Source of the DNA: Oopsacas minuta
Lineage: Eukaryota > Porifera > Hexactinellida > Lyssacinosida > Leucopsacidae
NCBI GenBank assembly: GCA_024704765.1
Contig: JAKMXF010000210.1
Location: forward strand, 1 to 64,000
DNA length: 64,000 nt
Direction of reading: 5' to 3'
The number at the start of each line of letters is the position of its first letter. Position 1 is the stretch's first letter. The notes under the pieces are model-generated. The model was given only the letters and a program-made list of their open reading frames with translations. It made no database searches and was not told where the DNA came from. A program made the position numbers and the translations under genes. Positions 47,904 to 58,530 of the stretch are shown here, one piece after another.

Positions 47904-48781
47904 AATGATGTAATTAGACATGATTGTCTATAGGCTGTCATTCACAGCCATTCAGTTATGTTTAAGAGAAATGTGGAAACGTGGATTAGTGTTTGTGTTC
48001 GTGTTTCGTGTACTAGACTAAATTAATGAATCAGACTGTAGACTGTACGAACTGTGTTCCACAATTCATACGCTTCCAACGGATATACATCTGAGATGCA
48101 ACCTGTTCAGCCGGTCGATAGGTCAATCTCAATGGCTAATAAACAATACTAAACCGTGCTAAATTTAGATTTCAATAAAATACTGTCAACTAATAGAGCC
48201 ATGCTTTGCAACCTGAATTGAAAGATAGCAAAATATCCGCAAAAGCTATTGTATTTATTTAAACTAATTCTATGTACAATAAACCCTCGCATATCCTAAA
48301 TTTGTGTAAATATAACATACGTATGATAAGTCATGAAGATACGAATTTATTATGTCAGAGTAGGTACTCAATTACCACTAAACAGCTGTTGAAACGATAT
48401 CTCTAGCATTATTTTGAATAATATGCAAAAAGGGTGTGAAAATATGATTAATCATATGATAAAACTGTGAATTTGTAACTTTCAGACGTTGAAAATCTCA
48501 AATTCGGACTTTACGTACCCAATTTTTTCATAGCATTCTAATATACTAAGTCAATGGCACAGGGCCTTTCCTTACTGTATTAGAATGGTATGCCGTTAGA
48601 TCGAATTCTGAAATTGTACAAACATGGTCCCAAACCCGTACAATATATCATCGGTTACATCAAACTCCACTTATATCGATTAAATTTATTGTCGCAGTCC
48701 ATTGAGCTCAGATATGACGCGAGTATACTGGTGTTATAGTTATGATTTTCCTGTGGCTATGTTCATCCGGGTGTGCTGCTA
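47904..48781. other. Intergenic, no gene seen
   Basis: AT-rich spacer without a credible frame, leading into the minisatellite. Confidence 0.5.
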
Positions 48782-49210
48782 AGTAGTTACAGTCAATGCC
48801 GGTTATAAGAACACCATCGGGAACTGTACATAGTGTTCTTATATCCGGTAAAAATTCAATGGAGTAAGATACAAAAGATTAGGTAAATCGAGTTTTGGTT
48901 CGTTTAACCGGTGTTCTTACATCCGGTGTTCTTATAACCGGTGTTCTTATAACCGGTGTTCTTATATCCGGTGTTCTTATAACCGGTGTTCGTATAACCG
49001 GTGTTCTTATATCCGGCATGGAATGTTCTTAGTAGTTACAGTCAATGCCGGTTATAAGAACACCATTGGGACTGGACATAGTGTTCTTATATCCGGTATG
49101 GAATGTTCTTATATCCGGTAAAAATTCAATGGAGTAAGATACAAAAGATTAGGTAAATCGAGTATTGGTTGGTATAACCGGTATTCTTATAACCTTATAT
49201 CCGGCATCAC
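48782..49210. repeat. Minisatellite and direct repeat built on a CCGGTGTTCTTATAA unit
   Basis: Between about 48908 and 49012 a 15-base unit CCGGTGTTCTTATAA/T repeats seven times with small changes. On both sides lies a longer direct repeat (about 48782-48910 and 49030-49180) starting AGTAGTTACAGTCAATGCCG and ending in ATTCAATGGAGTAAGATAC and AGGTAAATCGAG. The reverse complement of the 15-mer appears in the left edges (CCGGTTATAAGAACACC), so the block can form hairpins. The TACAGTCAATGCCGG edge looks like a transposon end. It stops 50 bases before the RBCK1-like start. Confidence 0.85.
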
Positions 49211-49258
49211 CGTATTTTTAAATATAAAAATAATATTTGTACATAAATTATAGTGAAA

Positions 49259-51661
49259 ATGAGTGGTAACTCCATATCAGAAGGCTACGAGGTTATACGT
49301 ATACCTAATCAAGAGAACGACTACCCCTCAAACCCCTCTTTCCCAAGCAAACGCCTGAGTCGAGATCCTCTTCCTATGCCCCCAGTTGATCAAATAGATG
49401 ATCAATACATGCGAATGGATTCAATAGTAACCACAGAATATGCAAACGAGCATCCGCCACCTAACTCATTCATCAGGTATCCTCCTCAAGGTGCTAGCTA
49501 CCTCACTCAAAATAGGGACATGCCTTATCCTGGCAATCAGGGCTCTTATCCTAATGATCCATTGTGTCAGAGAGGACAGCAGCTAGGATATCCTAACCCC
49601 CCTAGACCTACAAGTAGTAGATACTCAGGAAATGATATTGATTCTTATTCACGAAATGATCCCCAATACGCTCAGGTAAGGAAGTCTCCTGCTGACATAC
49701 CTAACTGGAGCTATGGGAATACTGGTCCTAACGAGTTTAGCGGACATAATACCTACCAAGTTCTCCCTCTGCCTCTTAGAAACGAGGCTACATTCTCCAC
49801 TCCCCAATACGGAGGTACATACCAGGCACCTGTCCCTAACAACCCATTACCACTCCATAATAGAGATCCTAACAGCTTCAATGGTCCTGACCCCCACCGT
49901 AGTCTTCCATCAGGAATAGAGGTAGCTAGAACACAAATTGAAGTTGAATACAATCATGCAGACAAATATCTCCCTTCTCCATCCCGTCAGAATAATGACA
50001 TCATGAAACCATACCCACAACCTCGAACTGCTCTCCCACCTCCTCATAATTATAGAGGTGATCAGACCTATCGAGAACATAATCGGTATGTCGACAGAAA
50101 CAGTTCACAACCCATCTATGATCCACAACCTGATAGAAGTACGTTTCCACCTACTCACTCTATATCACCTAACGCTAGTATAAATATACCTCGTCCTGGA
50201 AGGCAGATGAATCAACATCTACCAGCTCCTTACATGGCTCCTAATAATAACCTACCTCCTCCTCGTTTTAACCCACCTCAGAACAGAGACGATAATCCAT
50301 GCCATGCACCTAAACCTTATCTTTACCCTTCTTATAACAATAATCCCTCAAATCCTCATAACTACAGATTACCTCCTTATAATCCTCCTCCCAATTCATA
50401 CCATGGACATGAAGCTTATGCTCATCAGTACCATGGACATAATCAGTATAGAGAGGAAATTCAACAAGATATGCATAAACCTATGACAAATCCTAACACA
50501 CAAGACTGGAGGATAAACCCTAATGTATCAGAACACTACCTAGAGGAGCGTAACCCAGCTGATTTACCAAAGCCTGTAATGGTACAACAGCCAAAAAAGC
50601 AGTCTACGATTAGGTCGCCACCTGTAGCAGTTATTGAGGAAGATTTTACTCATCTCACGTTGGAACAAGCTCCTCCTCCTCCTCCACGCCCACGTACCCC
50701 AGAGCCCCCCGGCTGGAAGTGTCCCCTCTGTACCTACCATAACAAGCCCTCTCGTCCAGGTTGTGAGATGTGTACTACTTCTAGACCTGATGACTACCAG
50801 ATGCCTGATGGCTATGAGTTGGATGAAGATGAGTTGATAAAGCAGCAACAAGCTGAAATACATGAAATTCAAGAGCACGAGAGATTACTGATAGAACGTG
50901 AGACTAACTACCAACAGCTTATGAATGCTGCTGATCAGGATCTGATAGAAGTTCCAAATGAGTTTGAGTGTTCCATCTGTTTAGTAGATGTAGATGTAGG
51001 AGATGGTGTTATGCTACGTGAGTGTCTACATTCGTTCTGTAAAGATTGTCTGTCTCAGCATATAACTCATGCAGATGATGCTGAGGTTAAATGTCCCTAC
51101 CAAGGCGAGACATACCAATGTCAGAGTGTTATCACTGAGCGGGAAATCAAACAGCTGCTATCTCCAGATGCATATAGACACTGGCACCAGATGGGACTTA
51201 ATCAAGCTGAAGGAACCATTGAGAATGCTTTTCATTGCAAATCAGCTGACTGTGCTGGCTGGTGTGTATATGAAGATGATATTAACTTCTTCAATTGTCC
51301 AGTTTGTAATGTGCAGAATTGTCTCACTTGTAAAGCCATACATGTTGGTAAGAATTGCAAACAGTACCAAGAAGAGATTAAACTAAATGCGCAGAATGAT
51401 GAAAACGCAAAGCGAACACAACAGATGCTAGAGGATATGATTAAAGAAGGTGAAGCGATGAAATGTCCCAAATGCCTCGTCATCATTCAAAAGAAATTGG
51501 GATGTGATTGGATTCGTTGTACTGTGTGTAAAACTGAAATATGTTGGGCTACCAAGGGACTGAGATGGGGGCCTAAAGGGAAGGGTGACACCTCTGGAGG
51601 GTGCAAGTGTAGAGTAGATGGTCGTACCCCATGTTGTCCTGACTGCAAAAACTGTCATTGA
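49259..51661 (+). CDS. RBCK1: HOIL-1/RBCK1-like RBR E3 ubiquitin ligase
   Basis: The first ATG is at 49259 and gives 800 residues in one exon. Residues 1-480 are disordered and rich in Pro, Asn, Tyr and His. An NZF ubiquitin-binding finger follows at about 486-512 (GWKCPLC...GCEMC), then a RING1-IBR-RING2 unit from C571 to the end. The C-terminal 240 residues track HOIL-1 closely: RECLHSFCKDCL, KSADCAGWCVYEDD, CLTCKAIH, GEAMKCPKC, GCDWIRCTVCKTEICW and a closing DTSGGCKCRV...CKNCH. C749, in GCDWIRC, corresponds to the RING2 catalytic Cys. HOIL-1 is a LUBAC subunit that forms ester-linked ubiquitin. No N-terminal ubiquitin-like domain, which tethers HOIL-1 to HOIP, is seen. Confidence 0.9.
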   Translation: MSGNSISEGYEVIRIPNQENDYPSNPSFPSKRLSRDPLPMPPVDQIDDQYMRMDSIVTTEYANEHPPPNSFIRYPPQGASYLTQNRDMPYPGNQGSYPNDPLCQRGQQLGYPNPPRPTSSRYSGNDIDSYSRNDPQYAQVRKSPADIPNWSYGNTGPNEFSGHNTYQVLPLPLRNEATFSTPQYGGTYQAPVPNNPLPLHNRDPNSFNGPDPHRSLPSGIEVARTQIEVEYNHADKYLPSPSRQNNDIMKPYPQPRTALPPPHNYRGDQTYREHNRYVDRNSSQPIYDPQPDRSTFPPTHSISPNASINIPRPGRQMNQHLPAPYMAPNNNLPPPRFNPPQNRDDNPCHAPKPYLYPSYNNNPSNPHNYRLPPYNPPPNSYHGHEAYAHQYHGHNQYREEIQQDMHKPMTNPNTQDWRINPNVSEHYLEERNPADLPKPVMVQQPKKQSTIRSPPVAVIEEDFTHLTLEQAPPPPPRPRTPEPPGWKCPLCTYHNKPSRPGCEMCTTSRPDDYQMPDGYELDEDELIKQQQAEIHEIQEHERLLIERETNYQQLMNAADQDLIEVPNEFECSICLVDVDVGDGVMLRECLHSFCKDCLSQHITHADDAEVKCPYQGETYQCQSVITEREIKQLLSPDAYRHWHQMGLNQAEGTIENAFHCKSADCAGWCVYEDDINFFNCPVCNVQNCLTCKAIHVGKNCKQYQEEIKLNAQNDENAKRTQQMLEDMIKEGEAMKCPKCLVIIQKKLGCDWIRCTVCKTEICWATKGLRWGPKGKGDTSGGCKCRVDGRTPCCPDCKNCH

Positions 51662-52685
51662 GCCATTCTACTTTTTTACGTATTTCTGTTATTTACTAAT
51701 TCAACTTTGATTGTATTATTATTTGTTTATACCTAATTACAAGAGATGCTTAATTAGGTTATCATTGTTAAATGCTTTGTTACTTTTTAGCAATAGTTTA
51801 TATCTTGTCATTCTGAGATTTGTTCATTTCATATCATCTTACAATATTTCATTTATAATAGTGTAGCTTTTTACTGAATCTAAAGTCTGGTAAAATTGTA
51901 AGGAAATCTATGGTAAATTCTCATAAATCATTCAAATTCCGTAAAAGTATATTCCCCAAAGATTTCACTATGATATATATATATATATATACCATTGAAG
52001 TTGTTTGTGAGAAGATAATTATTTATGTATTTCATCTAAATTGAGTAGTATTGGGAACTATGCGGTAGTATTTATCTATTCATTCACCCAAACATTCGAA
52101 TATTCAAAGATTTAAAGTACAGTAGAACTCGGATAAGACGTACCTCCTCGCGATCAATAAATTGTACGTATTAACCGCAGTACTTATCCGATTATTATTC
52201 CTATACGATTACGAAGTACAAGATTTGATAATCCGTTTTGAGGAAAGTGTGCCTTAAGCCTGGTACCGTAAAACGTACTAACCGACTGTAATTAAACTTA
52301 CCTTAGGGCTACCTGTACCTCATAAATATTCACTTCCCCATCATTACTCGTATCCCCAGTCTAGTACAATGCCGATAAATGAATAAACTATTCAAAGTAG
52401 CATAATAGCTGTAAATCTTTACATTCTATGAATGCTGTTGAATCAATAGAAATCGAATATATTGATAAATTAATGGTTTCCAATTGTGTCTCATTCTGTA
52501 TGAACTCGTAAGAAAAGAAGGCTTTAATATACACTTTAATTAGGCTGTCAATAATAATGTTAATAATTGCATCTTTAATACTTAAGTTATTAATAATGTT
52601 TATATTGGTCGCAAGAAAGGCTTCTATATCACCAAACCAACAATCTAGATTATGAACCTATAATATTCCATAAATAACCCAACCT
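51662..52685. other. Intergenic with an (AT)n run and a transposon-like end
   Basis: A dinucleotide AT run of about 20 bases lies at 51973-51992. TACAGTAGAACTCGGATAAG at 52118 has the form of a TA-flanked pogo-type end, but I find no partner end downstream. No gene is seen. Confidence 0.5.
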
Positions 52686-54050
52686 ATGGAAATTGGTGAT
52701 ACTACAAAGCACAAAATAGATATTGCGAATCAAGGCAAAAAGCCAACTTTTCACACTCCAAACGATTGCCTCAGAAATACATCGTCGAGACCAAAAACTC
52801 CTCAATTTACAGAAGGAGATAGATTTATTCCCAATAGAAAGACAACAGATTTTGACTCAGCTCATCAACAATTGATTCAGAGTGCTAAAGACAATATGGA
52901 TTCATCTCTATCACAGGCTAATGAGCTAATTACTAAACAGTTAAATTCTAAAACACCAGAGAGGATTCTAAGTTACAACTGCAAAGTCCCAGAATGTGAT
53001 AACACTTTATCCATATACACTTCACAAAAGCTTAATCCTAAATATGTTAATAGATCAGCTCGCTATATTCCAAAGGAACCAACCCGTATCTTAGACGCCC
53101 CGGATGTAATAAACGATTATTACTTGAACTTATTAGATTGGAATTCAAACAATATGATCGCAGTTGGGTTAGGAACTGCAGTGTACATTTGGAATGCAAG
53201 TAACGGTATTATATCTAAGTTATGTGAATACCACAGTCCCGAGTATCCCAGTAGTTTGAGTTGGTCTGCTTCGCCAAAATACTTAGCTGTTGGTACTTCA
53301 AATCGTGAGGTACAAATCTGGGATACGGAAACCCTAAAATTGATTCGAACCATGCTAGGTCACACCTTTCGAATAGGGAGCTTAGCATGGAATACCCATC
53401 TGCTCACCAGCGGATCTCAGAATGGTTTCATCATACACCATGACCCAAGGGTGCCTGATCACATTGTTTGTTACCTCTCCAAACATTCGCAAGAGGTATG
53501 CGGACTCAAATGGTCTCCCGACATGACCTTTCTTGCTTCTGGGGGTAACGATAACCTCCTATGTATCTGGGACGTTAAAAAGCTAACCACCAATGAACCA
53601 CTTCACACTTCTAGTCTACATATCGCAGCTGTTAAAGCTTTGGCATGGTGTCCATGGAAAAATTGTCTCCTCGCTAGCGGGGGCGGAACAGCTGATCGAC
53701 ATCTTCGTATCTGGAATGCTCAAACTGGGAAATGTTTCTGTCAGGAGGACACGGGTTCACAGATAAGTGGGATCGTGTGGTCTGAGAGATACAAAGAAAT
53801 CGTAACCTCCCACGGATATAGCAAGAATCAGCTGAATATATGGAGATACCCTAGTATCCAGCTGGTGGGTGAATTAACCGGACATAGTCAGCGGATTCTC
53901 TCAACAGTACTCAGTCCTAATGAGAGAACTATAGCTACTCTGGGAGCTGATGAGAGTCTCAGATTCTGGGACTGTTTCCAGGAAGTTCAACCCAAACTTA
54001 CCAACAAAATATTTCCAGCAACCAAGTCACAAATTTCACACAGTTTATAG
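52686..54050 (+). CDS. CDC20: CDC20-like APC/C activator (WD40)
   Basis: A single exon of 454 residues. The C-box DRFIPNR is at 45-51 and a Mad2-interaction-type motif RILSYNCKVP at 93-102, which favours CDC20 over FZR1. Seven WD40 repeats run from about 140 to 435, beginning at RILDAPDVINDYYLNLLDW and including SQEVCGLKWSPD, LASGGNDN, ASGGGTADRHLRIWN and DESLRFWD. CDC20 activates the anaphase-promoting complex and is restrained by the spindle checkpoint. A few blade positions (VGLGTAVYIW, DTGSQ) read more like FZR1/Cdh1, so that remains the alternative. The usual C-terminal Ile-Arg tail is absent: the protein ends in SHSL. Confidence 0.87.
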   Translation: MEIGDTTKHKIDIANQGKKPTFHTPNDCLRNTSSRPKTPQFTEGDRFIPNRKTTDFDSAHQQLIQSAKDNMDSSLSQANELITKQLNSKTPERILSYNCKVPECDNTLSIYTSQKLNPKYVNRSARYIPKEPTRILDAPDVINDYYLNLLDWNSNNMIAVGLGTAVYIWNASNGIISKLCEYHSPEYPSSLSWSASPKYLAVGTSNREVQIWDTETLKLIRTMLGHTFRIGSLAWNTHLLTSGSQNGFIIHHDPRVPDHIVCYLSKHSQEVCGLKWSPDMTFLASGGNDNLLCIWDVKKLTTNEPLHTSSLHIAAVKALAWCPWKNCLLASGGGTADRHLRIWNAQTGKCFCQEDTGSQISGIVWSERYKEIVTSHGYSKNQLNIWRYPSIQLVGELTGHSQRILSTVLSPNERTIATLGADESLRFWDCFQEVQPKLTNKIFPATKSQISHSL

Positions 54051-55995
54051 CAGTCAATTTGTATTTTCTTTGCTGCCACTTTTTCAAAGGTTCATAGTAC
54101 GGTCGTTCTTCACTTCAAATTTATGTTAGACTTTCAATTATTTCGCATATTTTTAAGAATCAATTTAAAATATTTCTGTTCTTATTTTTGATTCGCTAAT
54201 CGTGATTCTCTAAAGCAGCCCTATTGTAAACTTAGCCTGGAGGTACGTAATTATAAATGTTATAAAAGCATACTGACCAACCCCTTGTAACTGTTTTTAT
54301 ATGCTTATTAGTGAATTTTTTCATCTTTTACGAGAAACAAGCTAGATATGTCAAATATTTTCCCCTGAATTTAGTAATTTTCCCTGGATAACACAGATAG
54401 TTTGTAAAGTGTATTTATTATAATAATTCTCAAGTCTTTTATTCGATTTCGTTGTTAAGTGTTCACTCTTGTTATCTTAAATTCTTAACAATTTGTAATG
54501 TTGTAGCGTTGTAGCGCGCGGTCCATTATTCTAGCATTTGATTGTATTCTATGCTCTCAGTGCATGGTAAGCTGATCTCTAATACTTAATTTTAATGTTA
54601 TAGACATTTACAAGGCATGTTCGTGGTAGCTCTTGTCTTTACAATCTCGCGTATTTATGATTATTGACTCGTTTTATGAGTTATTAATTAACACTGACAA
54701 TTTTCTTACCCTCACATGAGGAATTAACCACATGGCTAGTTTAATTCAATATAGTTTAACATGATGTACATTTGTATTCACCTATTAGGAGTCATTAGAT
54801 AGGAATTCACTCATTGACAATAGCTCTTAGCTATTTCTGATCTTCATTAGAAGCCGGACATTGAATAACATTCTTATAAAATTAACCATGTGCTGCACTA
54901 CAACAATATCTTAATATATTTGAATGTTAGATTAGATTACTGTTTCTATAAATTCACTATATTTAAAGACAGTATTTGTGTTGGTTCTAGTATTGCAAAA
55001 TCTGGTGGATAATATTTTTCTTCATTTATAGGCGCTTAACTTATTTGTATTGTACTTGATTTCTCTTTAACTTTAGTAAGTTAAGTTATTTTCGGTTTAT
55101 GGCAGATTTTTATCAGAATCTGTGTAGATTGTCATAAATATATACTAATTGCTTAGGAAATTTTTCATCCAAATTACATTCCATTCAAGAGCTAAGTGTA
55201 TGTACTTGTCTGTATTTTATCCACGTTTATTTGAACTTTGAGCGAACCAATATTAAATTTCCAATCGGTTATAAGATGTGTAGTTCTCGTGATTAACTTA
55301 CCTAAGATCAGCGTAAGATTAAAGTGAAAGTGATTATTATCTCTTACAATAGGCGTTATTTTCTAAGATTTTCTCGCAAGCCTCAAGTTAATATATATAA
55401 TTAATAACCATTCTGTATGGGAGTATCCTTGCTGATCATAATTGCATCATTTTCTATATTTGTATTTCTTAGAATCTTCGAGGTCATATGGCAAATAAAT
55501 GTATTCCGCATGATCTTTGTATGCATTATCTTATTGATTCGATAATAGGATAATCTCAAAGAGGTCAATTAATATAGAAATATATATCTAATTAATAAAT
55601 GACTTAATTCTATGCTTTTATCTGTTCTTCAATCAAATATCTTTTATCGGTATTCCTATAATTCACAGTTATAATATAGTTTCTTATGATAGTCGCCATC
55701 TCATCAATTAGCCGCTATAGGTGTACAAAAATGTATGCTACAAATAGTGCTTCTGAGTCCATTATTTTTGTATACGTATTAATACGCAATTTATCATATG
55801 CACAAGTATTCAGGATAGTTATTAAATTTGCAGCGAGTCTGATGTAGCTTTGTAGATTTAGCTGATAAACAGACCGCAATTATATGTATTATTATAGTGC
55901 TCTGATTCCAAAGCTATAAATATCCTACTTTGACTCAAATTATTAACTGAATTTACTTCTTATACGGTAGATCTAATTATTAGTAATCTTCTAAA
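54051..55995. other. Long AT-rich intergenic gap, no gene seen
   Basis: Nearly 2 kb without a credible coding frame on either strand and without an obvious repeat or RNA gene. It may hold regulatory sequence for the flanking CDC20-like and LAMP-like genes. Confidence 0.5.
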
Positions 55996-56739
55996 ATGAA
56001 AAATTTAATAAATCTCTCCTTACCCATACTCGCCTTTATCCTATATTTCGGATTCGCACCAACTTCTGAGGCAAAAACTCTAAGTTATAAGAATTCTACA
56101 CGCACTGTTGTATTGCTTAAAATGTCAGCTAAATTTGAAATTAATGATAATGGAAAAAGAAAAGGACTTACACTCGAAGATCAGGATTTAGATGTTACCG
56201 GTAACATCAGTCAAAGCAAAAACAATAATGTATCATACGAGATTATTACATTTATCGTTTCCTGGAATGGTACTAATTATCAATTCATTCTAACTTTCAA
56301 CTCATCTAAAGAAAGTTGGACTTGGGAGAATTCTACATTTGTAGTTAAGGAGACGATACTCCCTCTCAAGAAAATGATTAGTTCATTTGGTGATGGCATC
56401 ATAACTACAAAGGCTAACCATTCTTACGTTTGCATGAGCCCCTTAGACTATACAACAAAAAGCGTCAAAGGGATTACTGTATCTGTCACGTGGAGACAAT
56501 TACAGGTAGAAGTTTACCCCAGAAACAACACCAAATTTGATGAGGCCCCTAAACCATGCACAGTTGACGTTGACGATAAGATAGTGCCTATAGCTGTGGG
56601 TGGAGCTTTGGGTCTTCTCCTACTCCTGGTTGTCATAATATACGTAATTTCTTATATCCGCGATAGAAGACAGCAGAGCAAGGAGTTAAGAAGTGGATAC
56701 AATCGTATCGACCAGCCTGAACCAAATCACCATTCATAA
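55996..56739 (+). CDS. LAMP-family lysosomal membrane glycoprotein
   Basis: A single exon of 247 residues: signal peptide 1-26 ending ...TSEA, a lumenal domain with many N-x-S/T sites, then a transmembrane helix at about 197-221 and a 26-residue cytoplasmic tail. The NHSYVC segment, the VEVYPRNNTKF strand and the C..D.DDKIVPIAVGGALGLLLLL approach to the membrane are hallmarks of LAMP domains. The YNRI motif at 235-238 is the YxxPhi lysosomal sorting signal after a Gly, as in LAMP1/2, but nine residues follow it, whereas the human proteins end at the motif. Only one lumenal domain is present, against two in LAMP1. Poly(A) signal at 57237. Confidence 0.88.
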   Translation: MKNLINLSLPILAFILYFGFAPTSEAKTLSYKNSTRTVVLLKMSAKFEINDNGKRKGLTLEDQDLDVTGNISQSKNNNVSYEIITFIVSWNGTNYQFILTFNSSKESWTWENSTFVVKETILPLKKMISSFGDGIITTKANHSYVCMSPLDYTTKSVKGITVSVTWRQLQVEVYPRNNTKFDEAPKPCTVDVDDKIVPIAVGGALGLLLLLVVIIYVISYIRDRRQQSKELRSGYNRIDQPEPNHHS

Positions 56740-58530
56740 CCATGGACAATAGCTCTCATGTGGTGACGCTTTGTATTTTACTTCCCCTCCTTCTACAAGC
56801 TAGATAATGTTGTGTACTTTGTTTGTGTATTAGTTAATTGTACTGTATCAGCGTATAAATATACTGCTATTACTTAATATGGACAAACTGCTATTATAAT
56901 GTTAGATCTAGTGAATTTCTTTCTTGTTGTCATAAACATACATTTGTTACTTGTCTTGTTGTATTTTACGTTATGCACGTATACAAATCATCTATTTGTT
57001 ATCACCTTCTTGCCAAAATTAGGTTAATATGTACAAAACCTTTTTCGACTAGTGCCTATTTACCTGGTACACCTTCCCGCATATTGATCAGCCTTTGTCC
57101 TGTCATGCCATTGATTATCCACGTCCTCACTAAATGATATATGATCAAATATTGAAATTGCTTGACAAGACAATGATGAAATAATTCAGTTAATGTATTT
57201 ACTAATTAAGAGAATCTTTGGTTTTCTTCATACGTAAATAAAGATATTCGATTTACTGACTGTATTCTCGCGTTATTAGTCTAACGCATATGCTATGGAT
57301 AATGCTATTCATATATTAGTCTCCTATTCTTGGTTGCCTTTAAAAAACTTTAATCTATATACAAGAGATCTACAAATTTCATACTTCTTTCTTATCCATA
57401 GTACATGTATATTACTTTTTCAAACAACTTTTTCATTCAGACAATCTAAAGTAATATCAGATAAGTACACACATTACATTAGTTAGGTAAACTGATGGTA
57501 CAGTTTTATCTCCAGAAGTATCAAGGATGTATCAACTAGATTATATGCAATTTATCGGCTTTAAATCCTCTATTGCACGTGTATCTATATATCATTATTT
57601 GTCCTTATGTATTTCCTGTGAGTATATACTAATGAATTAATCGACATACGCGAATATTTTGACTACAGTTCACTTCTATCCCGGACAATAAGGGGAAATT
57701 TAAATATGTAGAGATTGCTAAATTTGCAAGTTGTTACTCGTAATCCAGAATGTATGTACTGATAATTATTTAATGAGTACAGGTTTAATCGCAGTAGAAT
57801 GTGAACACAGATTATATTATGTATTGCATGATCTAGGATTCTAGGGATTATCACATTCTTACCGAACAGGTTTGAATACGAAATTCTGCTTTAATTATTC
57901 CATCAAATCTCAAATCAGTTACCATTTCCTCGACGATTTGAACTCTATTTAATTTCTTATTCTATTATATTGAGCAATGATTGAGAAATTGTGCTATGCT
58001 AATGAATAAAATAGGCGACAATAATTAATTGTAATTGTACTTAATAAAGGAATTATTTGAATACATCTACAGATCATTAATAGCTGATTAGATTTCCAAT
58101 TAGATCATGATTGTTTTGTTACCTTATTTAATACATTGCTATTTGATCATATGTACCATTTGTTGGGTATCAAACTATGGAATTGTATACACTATAGATT
58201 TGCACAATGTTAAGCACTGCTAAGATACAACAACAAAGTTAGCATACATCTATTGATAGCAATAATACTTAGACCTAATCTAGTGGGTAATTTATTTACC
58301 CACTATAAACTGATCTTAAGCGAGTTTATTTTAGAGTTCACTATTTCCTAATCATTCAGGATGCTGGAAATTAATTAATCTCTATTACCTTATATGTAGT
58401 TGTCCTGTTTCGCCAGTTGACTGACATGTACATTTTGAAATCAAAATCGTATTCTATTTATAAAATTTCCTGACAAAGTGTTGAAACAATAAATATTAAA
58501 ATATAAAAGCAATACTTCAGTAAATATTAG
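56740..58530. other. Intergenic; LAMP 3'-UTR then gene-free DNA
   Basis: An AATAAA at 57237-57242 fits the end of the LAMP-like transcript. Two frames of about 60 codons at 57295 (+) and 57854 (-) lack any domain signal. Nothing else is seen. Confidence 0.5.

Noticed and set aside
49253-49258. GTG start for the RBCK1-like gene
   Set aside because: The codon is GTG; the ATG two codons on is the normal choice in a eukaryote.
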